From Roseiarcus sp963820095 (GTDB taxonomy: Bacteria > Pseudomonadota > Alphaproteobacteria > Rhizobiales > Beijerinckiaceae), in assembly GCA_963820095.1 (NCBI GenBank), contig CAWFZA010000008.1:372001-436000 (forward strand): 64,000 bases of DNA, given 5' to 3'. The notes under the pieces were generated by a model. It saw nothing but the letters and a program-made list of their open reading frames with translations, made no database searches and was not told the origin of the DNA. The position numbers and the translations under genes were made by a program. Shown here in pieces: positions 37,228 to 46,134 of the stretch (position 1 is the first letter of the stretch; every line of letters starts with the position of its first letter).

Positions 37228-38285
37228 CAGCCGCGGCTGGACAGACGCCTGCGCAGCGCGTCGGCGGCTCTGTCACCCTCAATCTGATGCGGGTGCGCAC
37301 ATTCATTGCGCTGTTCGCGGTCCTGATTTTCTTTTCCTTCGCCGCGCCCAACTTTCTGTCAGCCGAAAACCTTGTCCTGATGTCGAAACATGTCGCGCTC
37401 AACGCCTTTCTCGCGATCGGCATGACCTTTGTCATCATTACCGGCGGCATCGACCTTTCCGTGGGCTCCATCGTCGGGCTCTGCGGAATGGTCGCCGGCG
37501 GTCTCATCCTGCATGGGCTCGATCTGCGCTTCGGGTACACATTGTTCTTCAACGTTCCCGAGATCATCCTGATCACGCTGGCGCTCGGCGTGCTCATCGG
37601 CATGGTCAACGGGTTCCTGGTCACCCGGCTTAACGTGGCGCCCTTCATCGCGACGCTTGGCATGCTTTACGTGGCCCGCGGCGCGGCGCTACTGATCTCG
37701 GATGGCGCAACCTTCCCCAATCTCGAGGGCAACCCTGCGTTTGGCACCACGGGTTTCGCGTTTCTGGGCGCGGGCAAGATTCTTTATCTGCCCGTGGCGA
37801 TCTGGATTCTGATTGTTCTCGCGCTGATTGCCGCTTATGTCGCCCGCTGGACGCCGCTTGGCAGGCACATCTTCATGGTCGGCGGCAATGAACGAGCGGC
37901 GGCGCTGTCCGGCATCCGCGTCGATCAAGTGAAATTCTTCGTCTACATGTTTTCCGGCTTCTGCGCGGCGATCGTTGGCCTCATCGTCTCCTCGGAGCTG
38001 ATGGCCGCCCATCCGGCAACCGGCGAGACGTTTGAGCTCAACGCCATCGCGGCTGCGGTGCTTGGCGGCACGTCAATGTCAGGCGGCCGGGGGACGGTCG
38101 GGGGGACGATCATCGGCGCGTTCGTGATCGGCATTCTATCCGACGGCCTGGTGATGATGGGGGTGAGCTCATTTTGGCAGATGGTGATCAAGGGGGTCGT
38201 GATCATCGCCGCGGTGGTGGTCGACCAGGCGCAAAGGAAGCTGCAACAGCGGGTCGCTTTGCAAGCGATGGCGCAGCTTGCGTGA
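37224..38285 (+). CDS. CUT2-type sugar ABC transporter permease (RbsC-like), fourth system
   Basis: An intact 353-residue inner-membrane permease with about 9-10 hydrophobic helices. Hallmarks are GGIDLSVGSIVGLCGMVAGG at about residue 76, FIATLGMLYVARGAALLISDG, FMVGGNERAAALSGIRV and AVLGGTSMSGGRGTVGGTIIG. It is the last gene of the importer operon. The DeoR-family gene starts 93 bases later on the same strand. Confidence 0.93.
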   Translation: MTAAAGQTPAQRVGGSVTLNLMRVRTFIALFAVLIFFSFAAPNFLSAENLVLMSKHVALNAFLAIGMTFVIITGGIDLSVGSIVGLCGMVAGGLILHGLDLRFGYTLFFNVPEIILITLALGVLIGMVNGFLVTRLNVAPFIATLGMLYVARGAALLISDGATFPNLEGNPAFGTTGFAFLGAGKILYLPVAIWILIVLALIAAYVARWTPLGRHIFMVGGNERAAALSGIRVDQVKFFVYMFSGFCAAIVGLIVSSELMAAHPATGETFELNAIAAAVLGGTSMSGGRGTVGGTIIGAFVIGILSDGLVMMGVSSFWQMVIKGVVIIAAVVVDQAQRKLQQRVALQAMAQLA

Positions 38286-38378
38286 GCAGCCGACGAGGCG
38301 AATGCGTCGCTTCTTTGCCAAGCCGTCGGAGCATGACATAAATTGAAATATTTATGACCTCCGAGTGGATTTCTTAGA

Positions 38379-39269
38379 ATGCCCAAGGGTGCCGGTCCGG
38401 CTATGAAGATGAGGAAGTCGGCGAAGAGATCGCAGTCGGCCGCGCGATCTGGCAGGGGTTCCCGGCCCGCGATCGTAAGCGACGCGCGCGGCGACCTCAA
38501 CAAGCTGCTCGCCGAGCCGCGCCGCATGAAGATTCTGGACTGGCTCCAGGAAGAAGGCAGCGCGCGCGTTCGAGACCTGAGAGTTGCGTTCGGGGTTTCG
38601 GAGGCGACGATCCGGCAGGACCTCGAGAAGCTCGAGAGCGACGGACATGTCAGCCGCCAGCACGGCGGCGCGTTTCTCCGCACCCTGCCGAAGCAGGTCG
38701 AGACGCTCTCGTTGCAACACATGGAGAATATCGAGAAAAAGCGGAAGATCGGCGTCAAGGCCGCGAGCCTCGTCGGCGACGGCGAGACCATCATTCTCGA
38801 CGCGGGATCGACCACCACTGAAGTCGCGCACAACCTGCTCGGCCGCTCCGCCCTTACCATCATAACCAACGCGCTCAATATCGCGCTCATGCTCGGAGCC
38901 GTGCCCGGCTATGCCGTGCACATGCCGGGAGGACAGTTTAAGCCCCCGACGCTTTCCCTCAGCGGCGACAGGGCGGCGGACTACTTCCAGGACGTTCTTG
39001 CCGGGAAGCTTTTCCTGGCCACAGCCGGCGTTGCGCTCGATACCGGCCTGACCTATCCCAGCTTCGCCGACCTCCAGCTTAAGCAGGCGATGATCAAGGC
39101 GGCCTCGCATGTGTATCTCGTCGCCGACTCCACCAAGATCAATCGCTCGTCCTTCACCCGCCTTGGAACGCTCGACGTCATCAACTCCTTCGTTACCGAC
39201 GATGGGATTCGCGAAGAGGATATTCGGGCTTTCGAGAGCCGCGGGATCAAGGTGATCATCGCCGAATAG
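38379..39269 (+). CDS. DeoR-family transcriptional regulator
   Basis: An intact 296-residue regulator. After a basic, low-complexity N-terminus of about 35 residues it has the DeoR winged helix (RRMKILDWLQEEGSARVRDL, FGVSEATIRQDLEKLESDGHV) and the conserved RQHGGAFL. The phosphosugar-sensing domain has DGETIILDAGSTTTEVAHNL, LTIITNALNIALML and VYLVADSTKINRSSFTRLG, all typical. It lies between a CUT2 and a CUT1 importer operon and probably responds to a phosphorylated intermediate of the pathway. The palindrome ATAAAT-N6-ATTTAT at 38338-38355 in its own upstream region could be an autoregulatory site. Confidence 0.92.
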   Translation: MPKGAGPAMKMRKSAKRSQSAARSGRGSRPAIVSDARGDLNKLLAEPRRMKILDWLQEEGSARVRDLRVAFGVSEATIRQDLEKLESDGHVSRQHGGAFLRTLPKQVETLSLQHMENIEKKRKIGVKAASLVGDGETIILDAGSTTTEVAHNLLGRSALTIITNALNIALMLGAVPGYAVHMPGGQFKPPTLSLSGDRAADYFQDVLAGKLFLATAGVALDTGLTYPSFADLQLKQAMIKAASHVYLVADSTKINRSSFTRLGTLDVINSFVTDDGIREEDIRAFESRGIKVIIAE

Positions 39270-39497
39270 ACCTGCCAGCTCAGCAACGCTCTGGCCGCGA
39301 TCGACGAACTCCTCCTGCGCCCTGTCGCTGAGTTGGCCCCCTTCAAAAGCGGCTCGCCGTTGGCGTTACGCGCGCCCGCATGGCGGCGGCTTGCCAACCT
39401 CACTCGCCACAAACCGGGCGATGAGTTGTTTCGTTTTCCCTTGATCCTTGACTCACACGGCCCGGAACGATAGAAATCGATAACAAACCGCAGTATA

Positions 39498-39510
39498 CGA
39501 AACTGTTTCG
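39498..39510. promoter_or_regulatory. Palindromic CGAAA-CTG-TTTCG element before the CUT1 operon
   Basis: A perfect inverted repeat CGAAACTGTTTCG lies 22 bases upstream of the CUT1 binding-protein start, next to the Shine-Dalgarno region. It uses the same CGAAA pentamer as the phased array at 33787-33831, and a further TTTCG is at 39429. A shared regulator (the DeoR protein encoded just upstream) is plausible. Confidence 0.45.
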
Positions 39511-39532
39511 AGATCCGAGGGAGGAGCGAGAC

Positions 39533-40772
39533 ATGCATCATGGCAGGTGGCTGAGGGCCGCGATCGTTTCGCTGGCGGTGGCGTTAGGCGCCGCGGCCGG
39601 TCAAGCTCAAGAGATTAAGTTCTGGACGCTCACCTTCGACAATCCGAATGTCACAAAGGCGTTCAACAAGATCATCTCGGATTTCGAGACGGCCAATCCA
39701 GGCGCGACGGTCAAGCTGGAAAACCGGGCGACCGATGAGCACAAGTCAGCGCTTCGCGTGGCGAGCGGCTCGGACCAAGCGCCCGACATCTACTTCATGT
39801 GGGCCGGGCTCGGCCTCGGCGGAGAGTTCGTCAAGTCTGGACTCGCGCTGCCGATGGACAAATATTATACCGAATACAAATGGGACGATGAGTTCATCGG
39901 CCCTGCGCTATCGTTCTCAAAACAATACGCGGGAGGACGATACGGCGTCCCCTACACCTTCCGCGGAGAGGCGCTGTACTACAATAAGGCGCTGTTCGAG
40001 AAGGCCGGCATCACGAGTCCTCCGCAAACCTATGAAGAGCTTGTCGCTGATGCTGACAAGCTTGCCGCTGCGGGCATCCCCGCGATCACCTTCGGCGGGA
40101 CCGTGAATTGGCACCTCATGCGTCTGATGGACGAGATTCTCGAAGTCCAGTGTGGGCCTGAAAAGCACGACGCGCTGATGTCGATGAAGATCAGCTGGGC
40201 CGACGAGCCATGCGCCACGAAGTCGTTTGAGGAGCTACACAAATGGACGTCCAAATACGTGCTGAAGCCCTTCATGGGCATCGACAACAACCAGGCCTTT
40301 AACCTCTTTCTCGCTGGTCGGGCCGCCATGATGCTGGAGGGCAACTGGCTAGTCGGTCAGCTTAGAAACGCAAACAAGTTGGCGGACTACGGGCTGTTCC
40401 CGTTCCCCGGAACCACGCGTCTCTACGGATTCGGTGAGTACAACTACGTCAGCACCAAGAGCAAGCACCCTGATCTCGCGGCAAAGTTCCTCGACTACCT
40501 CGAGTTCGACGCCAGTGCAACAAGCCAACCTCGCGGTCTTCGGCGGCAATTCAGTGAACAAGAACGTCAAGTCGGACAGCAAGGAGCCTCTCGATCTCGA
40601 ATGGGCCAAGCTCTTTGGCCAGTTCAACGACGTCTTCGTCAACGGGGACCAAGCCTTCCCGCTGGACGTGACGACGGAATATTGGCGCGTGATCAATGAA
40701 GTCGCCAGCGACCATCTCGATCCCAAGGCCGCGGCCGCGGAACTGCAAAAATTCATCGCCGCCCGTAAATAG
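39533..40772 (+). CDS. Extracellular solute-binding protein of CUT1 sugar ABC transporter (frame-disrupted)
   Basis: A family-1 solute-binding protein (MalE/UgpB fold) of about 412 residues. The signal peptide is HGRWLRAAIVSLAVALGAAAGQAQ. The mature part begins EIKFWTLTFDNPNV and has DIYFMWAGLGLGGEFVKSG, YGVPYTFRGEALYYNKALFEKAG, FMGIDNNQAFNLFLAGRAAMM and YVSTKSKHPDLAAKFLDYL. A base shift near 40515 moves to NLAVFGGNSVNKNVKSD and the end FIAARK. GAGGGAGGAGCG just before the ATG is a strong ribosome site. It is the first gene of an operon for import of an oligosaccharide or glycoside. Confidence 0.9.
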
Positions 40773-40786
40773 GGTCGTCCCACCTG

Positions 40787-40815
40787 GGCCGGCTCCGATC
40801 GGACCGGCCTTTTTT
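40787..40815 (+). terminator. Intrinsic-terminator-like hairpin inside the CUT1 operon
   Basis: GGCCGG and CCGGCC form a perfect 6-bp stem around an 11-base loop that is itself self-complementary (TCCGATCGGA), followed directly by six T residues. It lies just after the binding-protein stop and before the first permease gene. It probably lowers expression of the permeases relative to the abundant binding protein. Confidence 0.75.
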
Positions 40816-40851
40816 CGGCGTCGATCGGCTGGCGCCACCGGATCTCGCACA

Positions 40852-41742
40852 ATGGTTCGTCTGTCAGGCCCGGGCCAGGGCTTCGTCCTTCTGGCCCCGG
40901 CGCTTCTGGTCTACTGCTTATTTGCCGTCTACCCGATGCTCGATGTCGTCTGGTTGAGCTTCATGACGTGGAACGGCCTGACCACGACCAAGCAGTTCGT
41001 CGGCTTCGACAACTATGTTCAGGTTTTCACCCAGGATCCGGTGTTCTGGCAGGCGGTGCGCAACACGGTCCTGTGGACTGTCATGTCGGTCGTGCTTCCC
41101 GCCGGCGATTGGCTTTGCGCTGGCGCTTGCGCTGAACCAGAACATTCCGGGCCGCAACCCGCTGCGAGCGCTGTTCTACATGCCTGTCATCATCGCCCCG
41201 ATCGCGGTCGCGACGATGTGGCGATGGATGTACGATCCGTTCTTCGGTCTCTTCAACGCCGCGTTGACTGCGCTCGGGTTGCAGGGTCTCATCCAAGACT
41301 GGCTCGGCGATCGCAACATAGCGCTCTACTCGATGTTCATCGCCTATGTCTGGCAGACCGTCGGCTTTTCGCTGGTTCTCTTCCTTGCCGGTTTACAGGG
41401 CGTCTCTCCCAGACGCTGATGGAGGCCTCGCGCATCGACGGGGCGGGGCGCTTTCAGGTCTTCCGCTATGTGACCCTGCCCGCGCTTCGCCCCGCGATCG
41501 CCATCGTCCTCTGCCTGTCGATCATCAATTCGCTGAAGGCCTTCGACATCGTCTACGGCATGACTGGAGGAGGTCCGGCGCAATCGACGCAGATGCTCGC
41601 GCTGTGGGCCTTCACCCAGGCGATGCAACTCGGCGACTTCGGCCGCGGCGCCGCGATCTCGGTCGTCCTGCTCCTCATCACGATCGCGATCGTGATTCCC
41701 TATCTGCGGTGGACGCGCGGCCGCCAGGAACAGCCGGCATGA
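40852..41742 (+). CDS. CUT1 sugar ABC transporter permease, MalF-like (frame-disrupted)
   Basis: A six-helix permease of about 296 residues. It begins QGFVLLAPALLVYCLFAVYPMLDVVWLSF and QVFTQDPVFWQAVRNTVLW. From about 41100 to 41405 the protein continues in another frame (GFALALALNQNIPGRNPLRALFY, MPVIIAPIAVATMWRWMYDP), then returns to the first. The EAA loop LMEASRIDGAGRFQVFRYVTLP, which contacts the ATPase, is present near residue 190. Two compensating base shifts explain the break. The stop overlaps the next permease ATG (ATGA). Confidence 0.87.
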   Translation: MVRLSGPGQGFVLLAPALLVYCLFAVYPMLDVVWLSFMTWNGLTTTKQFVGFDNYVQVFTQDPVFWQAVRNTVLWTVMSVVLPAGDWLCAGACAEPEHSGPQPAASAVLHACHHRPDRGRDDVAMDVRSVLRSLQRRVDCARVAGSHPRLARRSQHSALLDVHRLCLADRRLFAGSLPCRFTGRLSQTLMEASRIDGAGRFQVFRYVTLPALRPAIAIVLCLSIINSLKAFDIVYGMTGGGPAQSTQMLALWAFTQAMQLGDFGRGAAISVVLLLITIAIVIPYLRWTRGRQEQPA

Positions 41743-42609
41743 ACGGCTTCACCACAGCGTTTCGTCAGCCAGGTCTTGGCCGTATCGACCCGATCCTGGT
41801 GATTCTCTGGCTCATCCTCATCGTGGTGGCGGCGATCTGGATCGCTCCGTTCGTATTCATCGTCTTCACGTCTCTTAAAGCGAACTCGACGGTGATGGGG
41901 TCAAGCGCTTTCGCTCCTCCAACGAGCCTCGAATGGGCGCAATTACCTCGGCGCATGGGTCCGCGGTCGATTTGGCACGACCGTGTTCAACAGCGCCGTC
42001 ATCACGATCATCAAGGTGCCGCTTCGGCCTCTTCATCTCCGCCATGGCCGCTTACGCCTTAAGTCGGATTCTGCCTGCCGGCTCGCCGGGCGATTTTCCT
42101 TCTCGTTTTGTTTGGGACGATGCTGCCCTTCCAGGTGATGCTCGCGCCGCTCTTTACGTTGGTCAATTCGTTCGGGCTTATCAACAGCCAAGCTCGGCAT
42201 CATCCTGCCATATCTTGCATTCGGCGTGCCTTACCAGGTCTTCATTCTCCACGGCTTCTTCAGCGAGATCCCGAAGGAGCTGAGTGAGGCCGCGCTCGTC
42301 GACGGCGCATCTCACTTCACCGTGTTCCGCCGGATCTTCCTGCCGTTGTCGCTGCCGGTCCTGGCGGCGCTGCTCATTCTCGATTTCGTCGCGACTTGGA
42401 ACGAGTTCGCCATGGCGCTGGTGATCCTGCAGGACAACAGCACTTGGACATTGCCGCTCGGCCTCATGTCGTTCCAGAGCCAGTTCCAAAGCGACTACGG
42501 TCAGCTCAACGCCGCGATCGTGATGACCGTGCTTCCAGCGACAATCGTCTATCTGATCTTCCAGCGTTACTTCGTCTCCGGTCTTACGAGCGGCGCGGTC
42601 AAGGAGTAG
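41739..42609 (+). CDS. CUT1 sugar ABC transporter permease, MalG-like (frame-disrupted)
   Basis: The second permease of the CUT1 system, about 290 residues. The start and first helix (DPILVILWLILIVVAAIWI, FVFIVFTSLKANS) are in one frame. The middle is scattered over several frames (LFISAMAAYALSRI near 42040), and from about 42215 the C-terminal part reads PYQVFILHGFFSEIPKELSE, AALVDGASHFTVFRRIFLPL (EAA loop) and GLMSFQSQFQSDYGQLNAA. Several base shifts lie between about 41935 and 42210. This is one of the most damaged stretches in the window. Confidence 0.82.
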
Positions 42610-42612
42610 CGA

Positions 42613-44139
42613 ATGACGGCGGTCGTCGAAAAGTGGGGTATGTTCGAGGCCGCCCTCCAAGGTCCTGGCGAACGGCAATCCGTTCGTCGACGTTACGCTC
42701 GATGTCGAGTTCTCGCGCGAGAACCGGATAGTTCCGGGCGCCTGGCTTCTACGACGGCGAAGGCCTCTATCGCGCCCGCTTCATGCCGGATGCGGAAGGC
42801 GAGTGGAGATACCGGACCCGATCGAACGTCGCGACGCTGAATGGCTTGACCGGCGCGTTCCGATGCGGCCCTCCGGCCGCCGGCAACCACGGCCCTATTC
42901 GGGTGCGCAACCGGTGGCATTTCGCCTATGCGGACGGAGCGCCCTACTTCCCCTTCGGTACGACCTGCTACGCCTGGACTCATCAACCGCTGGATATGCA
43001 GCGCCAGACGCTCGACACGATGCGGGCCTCCGGCTTCAACAAGCTGCGCATGGCGGTCTTTCCCAAGCATTACACCTTCAACGAGAACGAACCGCTTTAC
43101 GACATTTATGAGCGCAACAAGGACGGCGCGCTGGACTTCGATCGGCCGAACGTGGTCGCCTTTCGGCACTTCGAGACGCAGGTCGCAGCGCTTGGCGTCA
43201 TGGGTGTCGAAGCTGACGTCATCATCTTCCATCCCTACGACCGGTGGGGCTATTGCACGATGTCCGCCGAGCAAGACGACCGATACGTGCGCTATCTGGT
43301 CGCAAGGCTCGGCGCGCATCGGAACGTGTGGTGGTCGCTCGCCAACGAATACGACTTCCTTATCGACGTAAAACCGGTCGCCAGGTGGGATCGCTTCTTC
43401 CACATCATCGAGGAAAGCGATCCGGCGCGGCATCTGAAGTCGATCCATAACGGCGAGGAGACGATGAACTTCGATCATCGCAAGCCGTGGATAGACCACG
43501 TTTGCATTCAGAACTGGAACGTGAAGCGCACGACCGCCTGGCGCAACGAGTGGGGCAAGCCGATCGTCAATGACGAGCTGGAATACGAGGGCGACATCAG
43601 CCTCGCCTGGGGAAATATCCGGCTCGCCGCAGGAACTGGTCCATAGGTTCTGGGTAACGGTGATTCGCGGCGGCTACGCGGGGCACGGCGAAACCTATGC
43701 GCATCCGGAGGATCTTCTGTGGTGGGCGAAGGGCGGAGTTCTTCACGGCGAGAGCTGGAAACGAATAGCCTTCCTGCGGTCGGTCATTGAGGAGGACGTC
43801 GTCAACGGGCTTACGCCTGCGCCCGAGGAATGGCCGTGGCAGCGCGTCTCCATGGCAAGCGACGGCGAGGTGCGGTTCATCTACCTCGGCGAGCATCAGC
43901 CCGGCCTCTGGATTGCCGGCCTGCCCATCGACGACCGGCCCTGCGAGATCGATGTCATTGACACGTGGGAGATGACGGTTACGCCCGCCAAGCGCGTTCC
44001 GCGACCATCCTTTCCGAAGCTTCGGCAGCGCGGCGGCGAGTTGCGCGACCCTCAACCGCTCGCTTCGTTCGCCGTGGAGCTGCCGTCGAAACCCCACCAG
44101 GCTATCCGCATCCGGCCTCCTCGCAGAGCCCACGGCTGA
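42613..44139 (+). CDS. DUF5060/DUF4038 (apiosidase-like) glycoside hydrolase (frame-disrupted)
   Basis: A cytoplasmic glycosidase-like protein of about 508 residues with no signal peptide. An N-terminal DUF5060 beta-sandwich (VEKWGMFEAALQGP, VTLDVEFSRENR, YRARFMPDAEGEWRYRTRSN) precedes a TIM-barrel of the DUF4038 apiosidase-like type (YFPFGTTCYAWTHQP, SGFNKLRMAVFPKHY, VEADVIIFHPYDRWG). Candidate acid and nucleophile are the Glu residues in VWWSLANEYDFL and PIVNDELEYEG. A C-terminal DUF5605-like part has GGYAGHGETYAHPEDLLWW. Shifts lie near 42670, 42740 and 43620. Its place inside a CUT1 operon implies that it cleaves the imported glycoside. Confidence 0.8.
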
Positions 44140-44161
44140 ATAAGACGAAAGGATCATCCCG

Positions 44162-45235
44162 GTGTCGTCCGTCCAGATTCGCGACGTGCGAAAGTCTTTC
44201 GGCCCGACGCCTGTCATTCAGGGCGTTTCGGTCGACATCGCCGACGGCGAGTTTGTCGTCCTCGTCGGTCCATCGGGCTGCGGCAAGTCGACCCTGCTGC
44301 GGATGGTCGCTGGCCTCGAGACGATCACCTCCGGCGAAATCGCGATCGATGGTCGCATCGTCAATAAGCTCGAGCCCAAGGAACGCGATATCGCGATGGT
44401 GTTCCAGAACTACGCCCTTTATCCGCAGATGACCGTGGCGCAGAACCTGGGCTTCGCGCTGGAGCTCGCGCGCCTCGACAAACGGACGATTGAGACCAAG
44501 GTAGCCGCCGCCGCCGCGTCGCTCGGGCTTCAGCCGCTGCTCGGACGCTATCCTCGGCAGCTTTCCGGCGGCCAGCGGCAGCGGGTGGCGATGGGTCGGG
44601 CGATTGTTCGGGACCCCAAGGTGTTCCTGTTCGACGAACCCTTGTCGAACCTCGACGCGAAGCTGCGCGTGCAAGTGCGCGGCGAGATCAAGGCGCTGCA
44701 GCACCGGCTCAAGACGACGACGATCTATGTCACCCACGACCAGGTCGAGGCGATGACGATGGGCGACAAGATTGTGGTTATGAGCGGCGGCCGCGTCGAG
44801 CAGGTGGGAGCCCCGCTTGAGCTTTACGATAGACCCGCGAATACCTTCGTCGCGACCTTCCTCGGCTCTCCCGCCATGAACCTTCTTCAGGGAAGGGTCG
44901 AAGGCGGAGGTTGCCCACGGCTTGCCTTGCCCGGCGGCCTCGCCGTGGCGATCGGCGAAGCGGGACGGGCATTCGTGGGACGCGACGTGACCTTCGGGAT
45001 TCGCCCCGAGCATGTCCGATACGATCCGGTCGGCGGACTGCCTTGCATCGTTTCTCTTGTCGAGCCGACCGGTTCGGAAACGCATGTCGTGGCCCACGCC
45101 GGTCAGACCGAGATCATCGCTCTGCTTCGCGAGCGGACCAATATCCACGAGGGTGAAACCGTAGGACTTTCGCTGGATGCAAGTCAGGCGCATTTCTTTG
45201 AAACGGCTTCGGGCAGCCGTCTTCCGCTCGCTTGA
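44162..45235 (+). CDS. CUT1 sugar ABC transporter ATP-binding protein (MalK/UgpC-like)
   Basis: An intact 357-residue ATPase. Walker A is VGPSGCGKSTLLRMVAG at about residues 36-52, the Q-loop FQNYALYPQMTV, the signature LSGGQRQRVAMGRAI, Walker B VFLFDEPLSNLDAKLR and the H-loop VTHDQVEAMTMGDK. The C-terminal regulatory TOBE/MalK domain (FGIRPEHVRYD, VEPTGSETHVVAH) is complete. The GTG at 44162 is the natural start. It energises the CUT1 permeases at 40852-42609. Its stop touches the first transketolase gene, so importer and catabolic enzymes are one transcription unit. Confidence 0.93.
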   Translation: MSSVQIRDVRKSFGPTPVIQGVSVDIADGEFVVLVGPSGCGKSTLLRMVAGLETITSGEIAIDGRIVNKLEPKERDIAMVFQNYALYPQMTVAQNLGFALELARLDKRTIETKVAAAAASLGLQPLLGRYPRQLSGGQRQRVAMGRAIVRDPKVFLFDEPLSNLDAKLRVQVRGEIKALQHRLKTTTIYVTHDQVEAMTMGDKIVVMSGGRVEQVGAPLELYDRPANTFVATFLGSPAMNLLQGRVEGGGCPRLALPGGLAVAIGEAGRAFVGRDVTFGIRPEHVRYDPVGGLPCIVSLVEPTGSETHVVAHAGQTEIIALLRERTNIHEGETVGLSLDASQAHFFETASGSRLPLA

Positions 45236-45246
45236 GCGACTTTTCA

Positions 45247-46101
45247 ATGGAGAGAATTTTGGGCCCTTTGCCGAAAACATCCGAAGAGGCTGCCTGTCTG
45301 CAGCCTTTCCTGGCCGCTACGACGGATGCGGTCGAGCGCTCGCGGCTGCTCAAGGCGCAATCGACGAAGATCCGCCGCAGTGTGGTCGAGATGATTGGTC
45401 GTGCCCGCCTCGGCCATATCGGCGGCGACTTTTCCGTCACAGACATCTTGACGACGCTGTTCTTCGCCGTGCTGAAGCTTGATCCCGCGAGACCTCACGC
45501 GCCCCTGCGCGACCGTTTCATTCTCAGCAAGGGCCATTGCGCCGCGGCGCTCTATTCGACGTTGGCGATGCGCGGGTTCTTTCCGACCGAAATGCTGAAA
45601 ACCTTCGTCCAGCCGCTGTCGGTTCTGAATGGTCATCCGAACCGAAAGGTTCCTGGGGTCGAGGCGAATACGGGACCGCTCGGCCACGGTCTGCCAATCG
45701 GAGTCGGCGCGGCGGTCGCTGCGAAACTCGCGAAAGCCTCGTGGCGAGTCTTCGTGGTGCTTGGAGATGGCGAGCTCCAGGAGGGCTCGAACTGGGAGGC
45801 CGCGATGTGCGCCGGTCATCGCCGGCTCGACAATCTCACGGCGATCATCGACCGCAACCGCCTGCAGCAGGGCGCCCGCACCGAGGACACCAACCAGCTC
45901 GAGCCGTTGGCCGACCGTTGGCGCGCCTTCGGCTGGGAAGTCATCGTCTGCGACGGTCATGATCACGCCGCGCTCTACGACGCGTTCGTCTCGCCGCGCG
46001 GGGGTCGGCCGCGCTGCGTGATCGCAAACACGATCAAGGGCAAGGGTGTGTCGTTCATCGAGGACCGCGTCGAATGGCATCACAAACGCGCCGTCGCCTG
46101 A
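45247..46101 (+). CDS. Transketolase-like protein, N-terminal (TPP-binding) subunit
   Basis: An intact 284-residue subunit of a split transketolase. It has the conserved SKGHCAAALYSTLAMRGFF, ANTGPLGHGLPIGVGAAVAAKLA, the TPP motif VVLGDGELQEGSNWEAAMCAGH ending in LDNLTAIIDRNRLQQ, and VIANTIKGKGVSFIED. Such short two-subunit transketolases occur in specialised sugar pathways, in addition to the full-length pentose-phosphate enzyme. A TTG at 45232 overlapping the ATPase stop is an alternative start. The C-terminal subunit follows 33 bases later. It moves a two-carbon unit between a ketose phosphate and an aldehyde acceptor. Confidence 0.9.
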   Translation: MERILGPLPKTSEEAACLQPFLAATTDAVERSRLLKAQSTKIRRSVVEMIGRARLGHIGGDFSVTDILTTLFFAVLKLDPARPHAPLRDRFILSKGHCAAALYSTLAMRGFFPTEMLKTFVQPLSVLNGHPNRKVPGVEANTGPLGHGLPIGVGAAVAAKLAKASWRVFVVLGDGELQEGSNWEAAMCAGHRRLDNLTAIIDRNRLQQGARTEDTNQLEPLADRWRAFGWEVIVCDGHDHAALYDAFVSPRGGRPRCVIANTIKGKGVSFIEDRVEWHHKRAVA

Positions 46102-46134
46102 GCAGGTCGAACTCGCGCTGAAGGAGCTCGCCTG

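Noticed and set aside
38338..38355. ATAAAT-N6-ATTTAT palindrome before the DeoR gene as a firm operator
   Set aside because: The element is short and AT-rich and could be chance in a promoter. I mention it under the gene but do not list it as a separate site.
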